NCBI RefSeq assembly: GCF_036429475.1
Contig: NZ_CP144125.1
Coordinates: forward strand, 1,798,001-1,862,000
Length of the DNA: 64,000 nucleotides
Reading direction: 5' to 3'
From: Halalkalicoccus sp. CGA53
GTDB lineage: Archaea; Halobacteriota; Halobacteria; Halobacteriales; Halalkalicoccaceae
Shown here: piece after piece, positions 35,498-42,654 of the stretch
Layout of the letters: every line of letters starts with the position of its first letter
Position numbering within the stretch: the stretch's first letter is position 1
Made by a program: the position numbers and the translations under genes
The notes under the pieces: generated by a model
Told to the model about the DNA's origin: nothing
The model's database searches: none
Seen by the model: the letters and a program-made list of their open reading frames with translations, nothing else

Positions 35498-36006
35498 CGC
35501 TCTCCCACCTCGGTCCGGAGACGGACCTCCAGAACGCCGTTTCTGAACGTCGTGTCGGCCGCGATGATCTCCGCGTCGCCAATCGGGATCCGCTCGACCA
35601 CCTCGTCGTCGATCCCGATCACGAGGCGGTTCCTCGAATCGACGCCCGCGGTGACGCTCTCGGCGGTCGCCCGTGGCAGGTCCGCGAGCACGACGAAGCC
35701 GTCGTCGTCGCTCCGGACGTCCACGAGGTACTCTTCGCGTGTCTCGTCCCCCAGTCCCGGCTCGCGGGTCGCATCCCGCTCCTCGGATCCCTCGACCCCG
35801 AGGCGGTCCCAGAGGCTGTCGGGGTCGGGGCGTGCGCCGATCTTCGCGTCGAACCCGTAGTCGGTCCGGACACCCCTCGAGGTCGTCCCGTGGCCCGACC
35901 CGCGTGTTTCACCCGCTCGCTCCATCTCGACGAGCGTGTCGACGACGTGTCTGAGCACGTCGAGGACACCCCGTCCCTCGCGTTCGTTCTCCTCTGGGTC
36001 ACTCAT
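35494..36006 (-). CDS. gvpH: gas vesicle protein GvpH, Hsp20-like
   Basis: 170 residues. The C-terminal half is an alpha-crystallin-type domain: EEYLVDVRSDDDGFVVLADL, PRATAESVTAGVDSRNRLVI and NGVLEVRLRTEVGE. The N-terminal half (VLDVLRHVVDTLVEMERAGE) is helical. GvpH is a small heat-shock-like chaperone of the cluster. It overlaps gvpG and the gvpI-position gene by four bases each. Confidence 0.9.
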   Translation of the reverse strand: MSDPEENEREGRGVLDVLRHVVDTLVEMERAGETRGSGHGTTSRGVRTDYGFDAKIGARPDPDSLWDRLGVEGSEERDATREPGLGDETREEYLVDVRSDDDGFVVLADLPRATAESVTAGVDSRNRLVIGIDDEVVERIPIGDAEIIAADTTFRNGVLEVRLRTEVGER

Positions 36007-36257
36007 GTGTTCACCTCGATCGTCTTGTTCCGTAGCTGGTCGTGGACCGCCTCCGCGACGCGCAGCTCCTCTCTGAGCGCCTCCTTTCGCTCCCTGTACC
36101 GCTCCTCGTCGATCTCCCCGATCTCGTACAGCAGCTGGTTCTCCTTCAGCTCGTCTCTGATCCCGCCCACGTCGTAGAGCTCCTCGAGCGCCATCGCGTG
36201 CAGCGCGTCGAGCACGGAGACGAACGGCCGGACGAACAGGTCGTCGAGGAGGAACAC
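36003..36257 (-). CDS. gvpG: gas vesicle protein GvpG
   Basis: 84 residues from a GTG at 36257, which overlaps the gvpF stop (TAGTG). The sequence VFLLDDLFVRPFVSVLDALH, then LEELYDVGGIRDELKENQLL and YEIGEIDEERYRERKEALRE, is the GvpG family: short, helical and charged. GvpG is essential for vesicle formation in the minimal set. No ATG gives a full-length product, so the GTG start is well supported. Confidence 0.88.
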   Translation of the reverse strand: MFLLDDLFVRPFVSVLDALHAMALEELYDVGGIRDELKENQLLYEIGEIDEERYRERKEALREELRVAEAVHDQLRNKTIEVNT

Positions 36258-36874
36258 TACTGGCCTCCGATCTCGATGTCGACGAAGTTGTACGGCGCCC
36301 ACGGCCCCGTGTACTGGACGATCAGGTCGTCGTAGGCCTCGTCGATCTCGGCGATCGCGTCGTCGAACCCCTCGCGTTCGCTCCGGTCGACCAGGTAGGA
36401 TCGGTTGAGCACGAGGCGGTCGCTGAACAGGTCGTTCTCGACGACCGATCGCGCCCGATGATCGAGGCGGTCCGCGACATCCTCGCCGACCGCCTCCCGA
36501 TCGACCGTCGCCCCCTCGCGTTCGACGAGCTTCAGCCCGAGTTCGAGCGCACCGTCGACCTCCCGGAGCGCGCGGGTGAAGGCGGGTCGTGCCCCCCTGA
36601 GAACGCTCTTGAGCGTCGCCTCGTTCTTGAACGCCATCCCGAAGCGCATCGGGACGACCGTGCGACCCTCGATCACCGTCTGGAGCACGTCGTCGTGCGC
36701 GCGCGAGTTCTCGTCGGTCTCCTCCGGTTCGAGCGTCCCGATCTCGGAGACGACCGCCGAGAGCGTCCGGTAGTCGACCGTGTAGGCGCGATCGACCCCT
36801 TCGACCCCGGTCACGTCGAACTCGGCGTCCTCGCGCTCGATGACGCCGTACGTGTAGAGTGCGTCTGTAGTCAT
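36257..36874 (-). CDS. gvpF: gas vesicle protein GvpF
   Basis: 205 residues. The GvpF/GvpL core is seen in LYTYGVIEREDAEFDVTGVE, TVVPMRFGMAFKNEATLKSV and the end IVQYTGPWAPYNFVDIEIGG. GvpF contacts GvpA and probably helps at early assembly. It is the first gene of the leftward operon F-G-H-I-J-K-L-M and diverges from gvpA, with 103 bases between the two starts. Confidence 0.93.
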   Translation of the reverse strand: MTTDALYTYGVIEREDAEFDVTGVEGVDRAYTVDYRTLSAVVSEIGTLEPEETDENSRAHDDVLQTVIEGRTVVPMRFGMAFKNEATLKSVLRGARPAFTRALREVDGALELGLKLVEREGATVDREAVGEDVADRLDHRARSVVENDLFSDRLVLNRSYLVDRSEREGFDDAIAEIDEAYDDLIVQYTGPWAPYNFVDIEIGGQ

Positions 36875-36923
36875 ACCCCCAACTCGTTACTCGTGCTGGG
36901 AGAGCGAAGCGGAACAAGGGTGT

Positions 36924-36939
36924 GCCTGCGGGAGCAGGC
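36924..36939. promoter_or_regulatory. gcctgc-ggga-gcaggc palindrome in the gvpF-gvpA promoter region
   Basis: Perfect 6-base arms with a four-base centre, 39-54 bases before the gvpA ATG and just upstream of a weak AT-rich stretch (agtatcactaa). The place fits an upstream activator or repressor site. No canonical TATA box is obvious for either direction. Confidence 0.4.
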
Positions 36940-36977
36940 CGCAGTATCACTAACCCGGCGCGCTCACGTCGAAGCGA

Positions 36978-37247
36978 ATGGCATCAACACGACCGACGAC
37001 ATCGAGTCTGGCCGAAGTCCTCGACCGAATCCTCGACAAGGGCTGCGTGATCGACATCTGGGCGCGCGTCTCGCTCGTCGGGATCGAGATCCTCACCGTG
37101 GAGGCGCGGATCGTCATCGCCTCCGTCGACACGTTCCTGCACTACGCGGAGAACATATCGAAGATAGAACAGGCGGAGGAGGAAGGCGACATCGAGGAGC
37201 TCGAGGAGCTCGAGATCGAAGCCACCGCCTCGGGCTCGGCCGAGTAA
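36978..37247 (+). CDS. gvpA: major gas vesicle structural protein GvpA
   Basis: 89 residues. The shell-forming core is almost unmistakable: [40 protein letters not shown] and [19 protein letters not shown]. It polymerises into the gas-permeable, water-excluding wall. Compared with the roughly 76-residue proteins of model haloarchaea, the C-terminal tail is longer and very acidic ([20 protein letters not shown]). It is followed by gvpO after 19 bases. Confidence 0.96.
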   Translation: MASTRPTTSSLAEVLDRILDKGCVIDIWARVSLVGIEILTVEARIVIASVDTFLHYAENISKIEQAEEEGDIEELEELEIEATASGSAE

Positions 37248-37266
37248 GCGCCGAATCCGGATTCGA

Positions 37267-37752
37267 ATGGCAGAAACGGCCGACCAGTCGCAGTGTCGAG
37301 CGCTCACCGGGAGCGGCGACCGGTGTACGCGCGAGGCCATCGACGACGACGGCTTCTGTTACCAGCACGGCCCGGACGACGAGACGGTCGAGGGGGAGTC
37401 AGACGACGGTGAGACCACCGAACACGACGACGGAGGAGACCAACACGTGAGCGAAGATTCGAACGACTGTGACGTAGGAGAGAGCGACCTGGGGCGGGTC
37501 CGAAACAAGGTCGGCGCCGTCGCCGAGAAGCTGATCGGCAGACCGCTCGTGAGCGTCGTGAGCGTCGAACGCGTCGGCGACGAGGAGGAGGAGAACTGGC
37601 TCGCGGCCGTCGAGGTCATCGAGCGAAGCGCCATCCCCGACACCCAGGACATCATCGGTCGCTACGAGATCACGCTCGACGACCCGGAGACGATCACCGG
37701 CTACCGCCGGACGCATCGCTACCGTCGCGGCGACATGGAACAGGACATCTGA
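37267..37752 (+). CDS. gvpO: gas vesicle protein GvpO with an N-terminal Cys/His knuckle
   Basis: 161 residues. The C-terminal about 95 residues are the GvpO domain (VAEKLIGRPLVSVVSVERVG, NWLAAVEVIERSAIPDTQDI, IGRYEITLDDPETITGYRRT). The first 40 residues hold QCRALTGSGDRCTREAIDD and FCYQH: Cys10, Cys20, Cys31 and His34, a likely zinc knuckle. An acidic linker joins the two. GvpO is needed for vesicle formation. gvpA and gvpO are adjacent, with no gvpC or gvpN between them. Confidence 0.9.
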   Translation: MAETADQSQCRALTGSGDRCTREAIDDDGFCYQHGPDDETVEGESDDGETTEHDDGGDQHVSEDSNDCDVGESDLGRVRNKVGAVAEKLIGRPLVSVVSVERVGDEEEENWLAAVEVIERSAIPDTQDIIGRYEITLDDPETITGYRRTHRYRRGDMEQDI

Positions 37753-37794
37753 GCGGCCGTCCGTTCTTCAAAGGATTACGTCCCACAGCGGCGG

Positions 37795-38907
37795 CTACTC
37801 CAGGTCGAGCGCCGACGCCAGCTCCTCGGCCATCTCCTCGTGGGCCAGGTTCGCCTTCACGCCCTCCTCCTTCGCGAGCGACTGGAGCTCTCGGTAGGAG
37901 AGCTCCTCTAACTCCTCGATCGACTCCGGACGGTCGTCTTCGTCCTCCTCGCTCTCGTCGTCTTCTCCCTCGTCGCCCGTCTCTTCTTCGTCTTCGTCCT
38001 CTCCGTCGGACTCCTCCTCACCCTCGGGTTCCTCCGTCTCTTCGTCCTCTGACTCGTCTCCCTCGTCGTCTCCGTTCTCCTCGTCCTCCTCGTCGCCGTC
38101 TTCGGTTCCGTCACTCTCTTCTTCTTCCTCGGTCTCGTCCTGTTCCTCCTCTCCTTCGGATGAATCCTCGAGATCCACATCCTCTTCGTCCTCGTCTTCT
38201 TCGTCCTCGTCTTCTTCGTCCTCGTCTTCTTCGTCCTCTTCGCCCTCATCCGCGTCTTCCTCGTCTTCGTCTTCTTTCTCTTTCCCGTCTTCGTCCTCTG
38301 ACTCGTCCGAGTCGTCCTCTTCGTCGTCAGGTGATTCCCCTTCCTCCTCTGCTTCTTCCTCCTCTCCTGTCTCCTCGGCGTCCGACTCGTCGCCGGCGAG
38401 CCCCTCTTTGATAGCCCGACCGATCTGGTTGCCGAGAGAGTCCCCGCTCTCGCTCTCTTCGTCGCTGTCATCCGCGTCGTCGTCCTCTCCGTCCGCTTCT
38501 TCATCCTCGTCCGTCTCGTCGTCGCTCTCTTCCTCGTCCGTTTCTTCCTCCTCGTCTTCGCCTTCGCTTTCCTCGTCGTCGTCTTCGCTTTCCTCGTCGT
38601 CGTCTTTGCTTTCCTCGTCTTCGTCTTCGTCGCCCGTCTCTCCCTCTTCTTCCTCGTCTTCGTCTTCCTCCTCCTCATCCTCACTGAGGGCGTCTCTGAC
38701 GGCCTCCTCGATCTGCCGGGCGAGCATCTCGCCGAGACGGCGGCCGACGAACGCCCCGATCGCGCCACCGACCATCTCGGCGGTCGACCCCTCATCGGAC
38801 GTGTCGAACTCCCCCTCCAGCGGCGTGTCCTCGAGCAACTCCTCGTGGTCGATGTTCTCTAGCAGTGCGTCGGTGTCGGTATCGTCCGAATCGGGTGTGT
38901 CGCTCAT
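37795..38907 (-). CDS. 370-residue acidic low-complexity protein with SAP/Rho-N-like C-terminus
   Basis: The N-terminus (1-75) has two short helices and a glycine-rich amphipathic helix, VGGAIGAFVGRRLGEMLARQ followed by IEEAVRDAL. It is nearly identical to the next gene. Then follow about 240 residues of Asp/Glu/Ser, broken by SLGNQIGRAIKEGLAG near 155-170. The last 45 residues (SIEELEELSYRELQSLAKEE, GVKANLAHEEMAEELASALD) resemble a SAP or Rho-N-type helix-extended-helix nucleic-acid-binding domain. Function is unknown. It faces gvpO, with 42 bases between the stops. It is the last gene of the leftward acidic trio. Confidence 0.7.
   Translation of the reverse strand: MSDTPDSDDTDTDALLENIDHEELLEDTPLEGEFDTSDEGSTAEMVGGAIGAFVGRRLGEMLARQIEEAVRDALSEDEEEEDEDEEEEGETGDEDEDEESKDDDEESEDDDEESEGEDEEEETDEEESDDETDEDEEADGEDDDADDSDEESESGDSLGNQIGRAIKEGLAGDESDAEETGEEEEAEEEGESPDDEEDDSDESEDEDGKEKEDEDEEDADEGEEDEEDEDEEDEDEEDEDEEDVDLEDSSEGEEEQDETEEEEESDGTEDGDEEDEENGDDEGDESEDEETEEPEGEEESDGEDEDEEETGDEGEDDESEEDEDDRPESIEELEELSYRELQSLAKEEGVKANLAHEEMAEELASALDLE
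38654..38763. repeat. 110-bp duplicated block, copy 1
   Basis: Identical base for base to 39096-39205 (offset 442). It encodes the glycine-rich helix and start of the acid tract shared by the two neighbouring proteins. Exact identity over 110 bases, including third codon positions, indicates recent duplication or gene conversion. Confidence 0.85.
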
Positions 38908-38935
38908 GATTCAGTAAGTGGACGGGTAGCGCGCG

Positions 38936-39349
38936 CTACTCCTCCGAGGAGTCGTCTTCGTCGGCTTCCTCGCCCTCGCCGGCGTCCCCGTCCTCCGCTT
39001 CGTCCTCGACTTCGCTTTCCTCGTCCTCGTATTCGTCTTCTTCTTCGTCTTCGCTTTCCTCGTCGCCCGTCTCCCCCTCTTCTTCGTCGTCTTCGTCGTC
39101 TTCGTCTTCCTCCTCCTCATCCTCACTGAGGGCGTCTCTGACGGCCTCCTCGATCTGCCGGGCGAGCATCTCGCCGAGACGGCGGCCGACGAACGCCCCG
39201 ATCGCACCACCGATCTCCTCTGCGACCGACCCCTCACCCGAGGTATCGATCTCCCCTTCGAGCTGGGTTCCTTCGAACAGTTCGTCGTAGTCGACGCTCT
39301 CAAGCAGTTTTTCGGTGTCCATACTTTCGACGAGTGATGTGTCGCTCAT
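38936..39349 (-). CDS. 137-residue acidic paralogue of the 370-residue protein
   Basis: The N-terminal 80 residues align without gaps to the neighbouring protein: MSDTSLVESMDTEKLLESVD, then VAEEIGGAIGAFVGRRLGEM and LARQIEEAVRDALSEDEEEE. The rest is Asp/Glu/Ser low complexity. It lacks the SAP-like C-terminal domain. It lies 28 bases upstream of its paralogue on the same strand, probably in one transcript. The hydrophobic helix is short for a membrane span but could dock onto a surface such as the vesicle wall. Confidence 0.7.
   Translation of the reverse strand: MSDTSLVESMDTEKLLESVDYDELFEGTQLEGEIDTSGEGSVAEEIGGAIGAFVGRRLGEMLARQIEEAVRDALSEDEEEEDEDDEDDEEEGETGDEESEDEEEDEYEDEESEVEDEAEDGDAGEGEEADEDDSSEE
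39096..39205. repeat. 110-bp duplicated block, copy 2
   Basis: Second copy of the block at 38654-38763, same orientation, inside the 137-residue gene. Confidence 0.85.
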
Positions 39350-39374
39350 GATATGTGTGAAAACGTCCGATTAG

Positions 39375-40151
39375 TTACGCTGCCGCCTCGCCGTCGTCGC
39401 CGTCGCCGTTCTCTCCGTCTTCGTCCCCGCTGTCGAGGAGCTGACTCACCAGCGCCTGGATGAACTGCGTGAGCAGATCCTCGAGCGGCAGTTCCTCCAC
39501 GACGCTTCCGAGGAAGTTGCGGAGTCGCTCAGCGATCGCGCTCGCGAACGACCGGATCCGCTCGCCGAGGTCCAGATCGGGGAACTCCGGAAGACCGGGG
39601 AGGCCGATGCCCTCTCCGTCCTCGTCCTCGCCCCCGCCGCCGAGCAGCCCGTTATCGCCGAGCAGGTCGTCGATCCCGAGCAGACCTCCCAGGTCCAAGC
39701 CGCCGTCGAGCAGACCGGTTACCGAACAGAGGAGGTTCCCGAGCAGGTTGTTGGGCCCCGGCACCGCCGAGATGTCGAGGGTGACCGTGTCCAGATCGAC
39801 CTCCAGACCGAGGAGATCGAGGAAGAGCCCATCGAGGTTGAGAAAGAGCACCGGACAGCGCTCTTCCTCGTCGTCTTCGTCTTCTTCCTCGTCGTCTTCG
39901 TCTTCTTCCTCGTCGTCTTCGTCTTCTTCCTCGTCGTCTTCGTCTTCTTCCTCGTCGTCTTCGTCTTCTTCCTCGTCGTCTTCGTCTTCTTCCTCGTCGT
40001 CTTCTTCCTCCTCTTCGTCGTCTTCGTCTTCGTCTTCTTCGTCCTCTTCGTCCTCATCGAGTTCGTCCTCCCCACCGTCGGTCAGCAGGACGCGGACGGC
40101 GGCTGGCTGCTCGTCGCTGTCGTCGCGGTCGCTGCCGTAGGTACGATCCAT
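39375..40151 (-). CDS. acidic-repeat protein with a conserved LLGNLLC-type domain
   Basis: 258 residues from the ATG at 40151; an in-frame ATG at 40166 adds five. A TATA-like run (40176-40183) lies 25-32 bases before 40151. After an Asp/Glu tract with six perfect EEDEDDE heptads comes LNLDGLFLDLLGLEVDLDTV, then ISAVPGPNNLLGNLLCSVTG and LLDGGLDLGGLLG. I recognise this as a motif recurring in uncharacterised bacterial and haloarchaeal proteins. A helical region (RIRSFASAIAERLRNFLGSV) and an acidic tail follow. Function is unknown. It leads the leftward acidic trio. Confidence 0.68.
   Translation of the reverse strand: MDRTYGSDRDDSDEQPAAVRVLLTDGGEDELDEDEEDEEDEDEDDEEEEEDDEEEDEDDEEEDEDDEEEDEDDEEEDEDDEEEDEDDEEEDEDDEEERCPVLFLNLDGLFLDLLGLEVDLDTVTLDISAVPGPNNLLGNLLCSVTGLLDGGLDLGGLLGIDDLLGDNGLLGGGGEDEDGEGIGLPGLPEFPDLDLGERIRSFASAIAERLRNFLGSVVEELPLEDLLTQFIQALVSQLLDSGDEDGENGDGDDGEAAA
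39866..39991. repeat. six perfect 21-bp tandem repeats
   Basis: The unit cctcgtcgtcttcgtcttctt is repeated six times without change (on the reverse strand each unit encodes seven Asp/Glu residues), followed by a partial unit. Period and phase keep the reading frame, so repeat number can vary without breaking the gene. Confidence 0.92.
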
Positions 40152-40374
40152 ACGGGAGACATCCATCCCTCGGAGAATAAAAAGGGGCCACGCACCTGCG
40201 AGAGCGGTGATACGGGGTACCGGGACGACTGATGTAGGGTCTCGGGAGAGCTGTCACGCCACCGAAACACAGAGCAACTCGGGGTCTGACCGAGACGTCA
40301 CTGGGGGCGTGCTCACCGCCGCGGCGAACGGAAGGTCCCGGCCGACCCCGATGGGACGGTCCGGGGAGATGCGA

Positions 40375-40707
40375 CTACGGTTCGGGCGTGAACGACTCGC
40401 CGCAGTCGAGACAGACGTGTGACTCCTGGTTCAGCGCCCCGACGTTCGACTCCGAGAGCGAGCCCTCCCGGACGAGTTTCGCCGCCGCGACGCCCGACTT
40501 CAGCACCTCGCCGTCCTCGCAGGAGGGACAGTCGACGCCGGTGCCGTCCTCGAGCGCGGCGAGGCGGGCCTCGAGGTTCGAGACGCGTTCCTCGAGGCGT
40601 TCGACCTCCTCCGCGTCCTCCTCGCTCGTCTGTGCGAGCGCCTCGACGGCCTCGTCGATCGGTAACGGCTCCTCCATCCACGGGAGTCGCGCTTCGGGTT
40701 CACTCAT
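40375..40707 (-). CDS. coiled-coil plus zinc-ribbon protein
   Basis: 110 residues. A short coiled coil (VERLEERVSNLEARLAALED, about 34-54) is followed by a four-cysteine zinc ribbon: DCPSCEDGEVL and, 30 residues later, VCLDCGESFTPEP. No catalytic features are present. Such proteins may bind nucleic acid or partner proteins. It is divergent from purK, and a 220-base stretch with no other gene separates it from the acidic trio. Confidence 0.72.
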   Translation of the reverse strand: MSEPEARLPWMEEPLPIDEAVEALAQTSEEDAEEVERLEERVSNLEARLAALEDGTGVDCPSCEDGEVLKSGVAAAKLVREGSLSESNVGALNQESHVCLDCGESFTPEP

Positions 40708-40764
40708 TGAGAGGAAGAGGGCGAGCGGACGCTTAAGGACACCCCCAGCGGTCGAACGCGAACG

Positions 40765-40770
40765 CTTATT
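40765..40770 (+). promoter_or_regulatory. TATA-like box of purK
   Basis: cttatt at 24-29 bases before the purK ATG at 40794; leaderless message expected. Confidence 0.5.
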
Positions 40771-40793
40771 CGATCCTCCGGAGAACGCCCGCC

Positions 40794-41948
40794 ATGCAGC
40801 TCACCGCCTCCAGTCCGACACTCGGGGTCGTCGGCGGCGGCCAGCTCGGCCGGATGCTCGCCGAGGCCGCCTCGCCGCTCGGCGTCTCGCTCGTCGTCCT
40901 CGACCCGACCCCCGAGTGTCCGGCGTATCCGGTCGCCAGGGACCAGGTCGTCGGGAGCTTCGACGACGAAGAGGGCATTCGAGAGCTCGCCGAGCGCTCG
41001 GACGCGCTCACCTTCGAGATCGAACTCGCCGACCCGGACGTGATGGAACGGATCGCCGAGGACGCTGGAGTTCCGGTTCAGCCCTCGCCCGACACCCTCC
41101 GGCTGATCCAGGACAAACTCGTCCAGAAGCGCGCGCTCGCCGCCGCCGGGGTCGCGGTCCCGGAGTTCCGCGCCGTCGGAAGCACCGAGGAACTCCGCGA
41201 GGCGCTCTCGGAGCTCGGGACGCCCGCGATGGTGAAAGCTCGCAGAGGAGGCTACGACGGGCGGGGCAACCTCCCGATCGAGAACCCCGACGACGCCGAG
41301 GGCGTGCTCGCCGACCTCGGCACCGACGCGATGGTCGAGGCGTTCGTCCCGTTCGTACGCGAACTCTCGGTGATCGGGGTGAAGGGAAGCGACGAGACCC
41401 GCACGTACGTCGCGGGCGAGAACGTCCACGAGGAGGAGATACTGCGGGAGACGGTCGTCCCCGCCCGGACGAGTGACGAGGTGCGAGAACGTGCACAGCG
41501 GGTCGCCCGCGAGGTGCTCGCGCTGATGGACGGCCGTGGGACCTACGGGATCGAACTGTTCGAGACCGAGGAGGGCGAGATTCTCGTCAACGAGATCGCG
41601 CCGCGGCCGCACAACTCCGGACACTGGACGATCGAAGGCGCTCGCACCTCACAGTTCGAGAACCACGTTCGTGCGGTGCTGGGGCTCCCACTCGGACCGA
41701 CCGAGGTACAGAAGACGACCGTCTCCGCGAACCTGCTCGGCGACGCACCGTCGCGTGAGGCGCGGCTCGACGGGGTTTCTGAGCTGCTCGCGGAGCCGAA
41801 CGCTCACCTCCACTGGTACGGGAAACGGGAGGTTCGCGACCTGCGGAAGATGGGGCACGTGACGGTACTCGAGGCCGACTCCGAGGGCTCCGACGCACTG
41901 CTTGAAACGGCACGCTCTTGCCGAGAGCGCCTGGAGTTCGAGCCATGA
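40794..41948 (+). CDS. purK: 5-(carboxyamino)imidazole ribonucleotide synthase
   Basis: 384 residues, ATP-grasp fold. It carboxylates AIR with bicarbonate and ATP in purine synthesis. Motifs: LGVVGGGQLGRMLAEAASPL at the N-terminus, KARRGGYDGRGN in the ATP-binding loop, GIELFETEEGEILVNEIAPR and PHNSGHWTIEGARTSQFENH, the family hallmark. The stop overlaps the purE start by four bases (ATGA). Confidence 0.95.
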   Translation: MQLTASSPTLGVVGGGQLGRMLAEAASPLGVSLVVLDPTPECPAYPVARDQVVGSFDDEEGIRELAERSDALTFEIELADPDVMERIAEDAGVPVQPSPDTLRLIQDKLVQKRALAAAGVAVPEFRAVGSTEELREALSELGTPAMVKARRGGYDGRGNLPIENPDDAEGVLADLGTDAMVEAFVPFVRELSVIGVKGSDETRTYVAGENVHEEEILRETVVPARTSDEVRERAQRVAREVLALMDGRGTYGIELFETEEGEILVNEIAPRPHNSGHWTIEGARTSQFENHVRAVLGLPLGPTEVQKTTVSANLLGDAPSREARLDGVSELLAEPNAHLHWYGKREVRDLRKMGHVTVLEADSEGSDALLETARSCRERLEFEP

Positions 41949-42562
41949 GCGACGCCGTCTCGAAACTGGTAGAGGAGTTGCGAGCGGAGGCGGATCGAAG
42001 CGCCCCGAACGAGGAGACCCCCGAGATCGGGATCGTGATGGGCAGCGACTCCGACCTCGACGTGATGGTCGGGGCGTACGAGGCGCTCGTTGAGCTGGGA
42101 TTCGCCGAGCAAACGAGCGTCGAGGAGCCACCGGACGAGCGCTTTTCGTTCGAGACGTACGTCGTCTCCGCACACCGAACCCCCGATCTCATGTACGCGT
42201 ACGCGGAGACGGCGGCCGATCGGGGGCTAGACGTGATCGTCGCGGGCGCGGGCGGCAAGTCCGCCGACCTGCCGAACATGACCGCCTCGATCGCCTTCCC
42301 GCTGCCAGTGATCGGTGTCCCGGTCCAAGAGAAGTCGGTCGACTCGGTGATCGGGATGCCGACGGGCGCGCCGATCGTCGCGGTCGACGCAGGGAAATCG
42401 CACAACGCGGCGCTGTCTGCGGTGCAGATCCTCGCCCGCGAGCACGACGAACTCCGAGAGCGCCTCGAAACCTATCACGCCGACCTTCGCGAGGGTGTCG
42501 CCAGTGTCTCGCGCGAACTCCACGAGCGGGGGATCGAACGGTTCAGAGCCGAGCGCGAGTGA
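41945..42562 (+). CDS. purE: N5-carboxyaminoimidazole ribonucleotide mutase
   Basis: 205 residues from the ATG at 41945, overlapping purK. It rearranges N5-CAIR to CAIR, the step after PurK. Motifs: GIVMGSDSDLDVM, VVSAHRTPDLMYAYAETAAD with the catalytic His, and VIVAGAGGKSADLPNMTASI. An N-terminal extension of about 32 residues and a helical tail are additional to the class I core (about 160 residues). The frame is open nine codons upstream inside purK and is not used. Confidence 0.94.
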   Translation: MSDAVSKLVEELRAEADRSAPNEETPEIGIVMGSDSDLDVMVGAYEALVELGFAEQTSVEEPPDERFSFETYVVSAHRTPDLMYAYAETAADRGLDVIVAGAGGKSADLPNMTASIAFPLPVIGVPVQEKSVDSVIGMPTGAPIVAVDAGKSHNAALSAVQILAREHDELRERLETYHADLREGVASVSRELHERGIERFRAERE

Positions 42563-42618
42563 GCCTCGGAGCGGTGGAACCGAACGTGCTCAACCGGCCG
42601 ACGGGGCGAGAATCAACC

Positions 42619-42624
42619 CTTATG
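42619..42624 (+). promoter_or_regulatory. TATA-like element before nuoA
   Basis: cttatg about 31-36 bases before the nuoA ATG; it would start the first half of the split nuo operon. Confidence 0.45.
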
Positions 42625-42654
42625 TAGGTGGCTTCCCAACCCTCGGACGATTGT

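Noticed and set aside
39866-39991. Possible CRISPR array
   Set aside because: Units are contiguous 21-mers with no spacers, in frame inside a gene, and no cas genes are nearby.
39460-40140. Serine-rich open frame on the + strand over the acidic-repeat gene
   Set aside because: Poly-Ser/Pro arises from the complement of GAG/GAC codons. The minus frame has the ordered domains and promoter.
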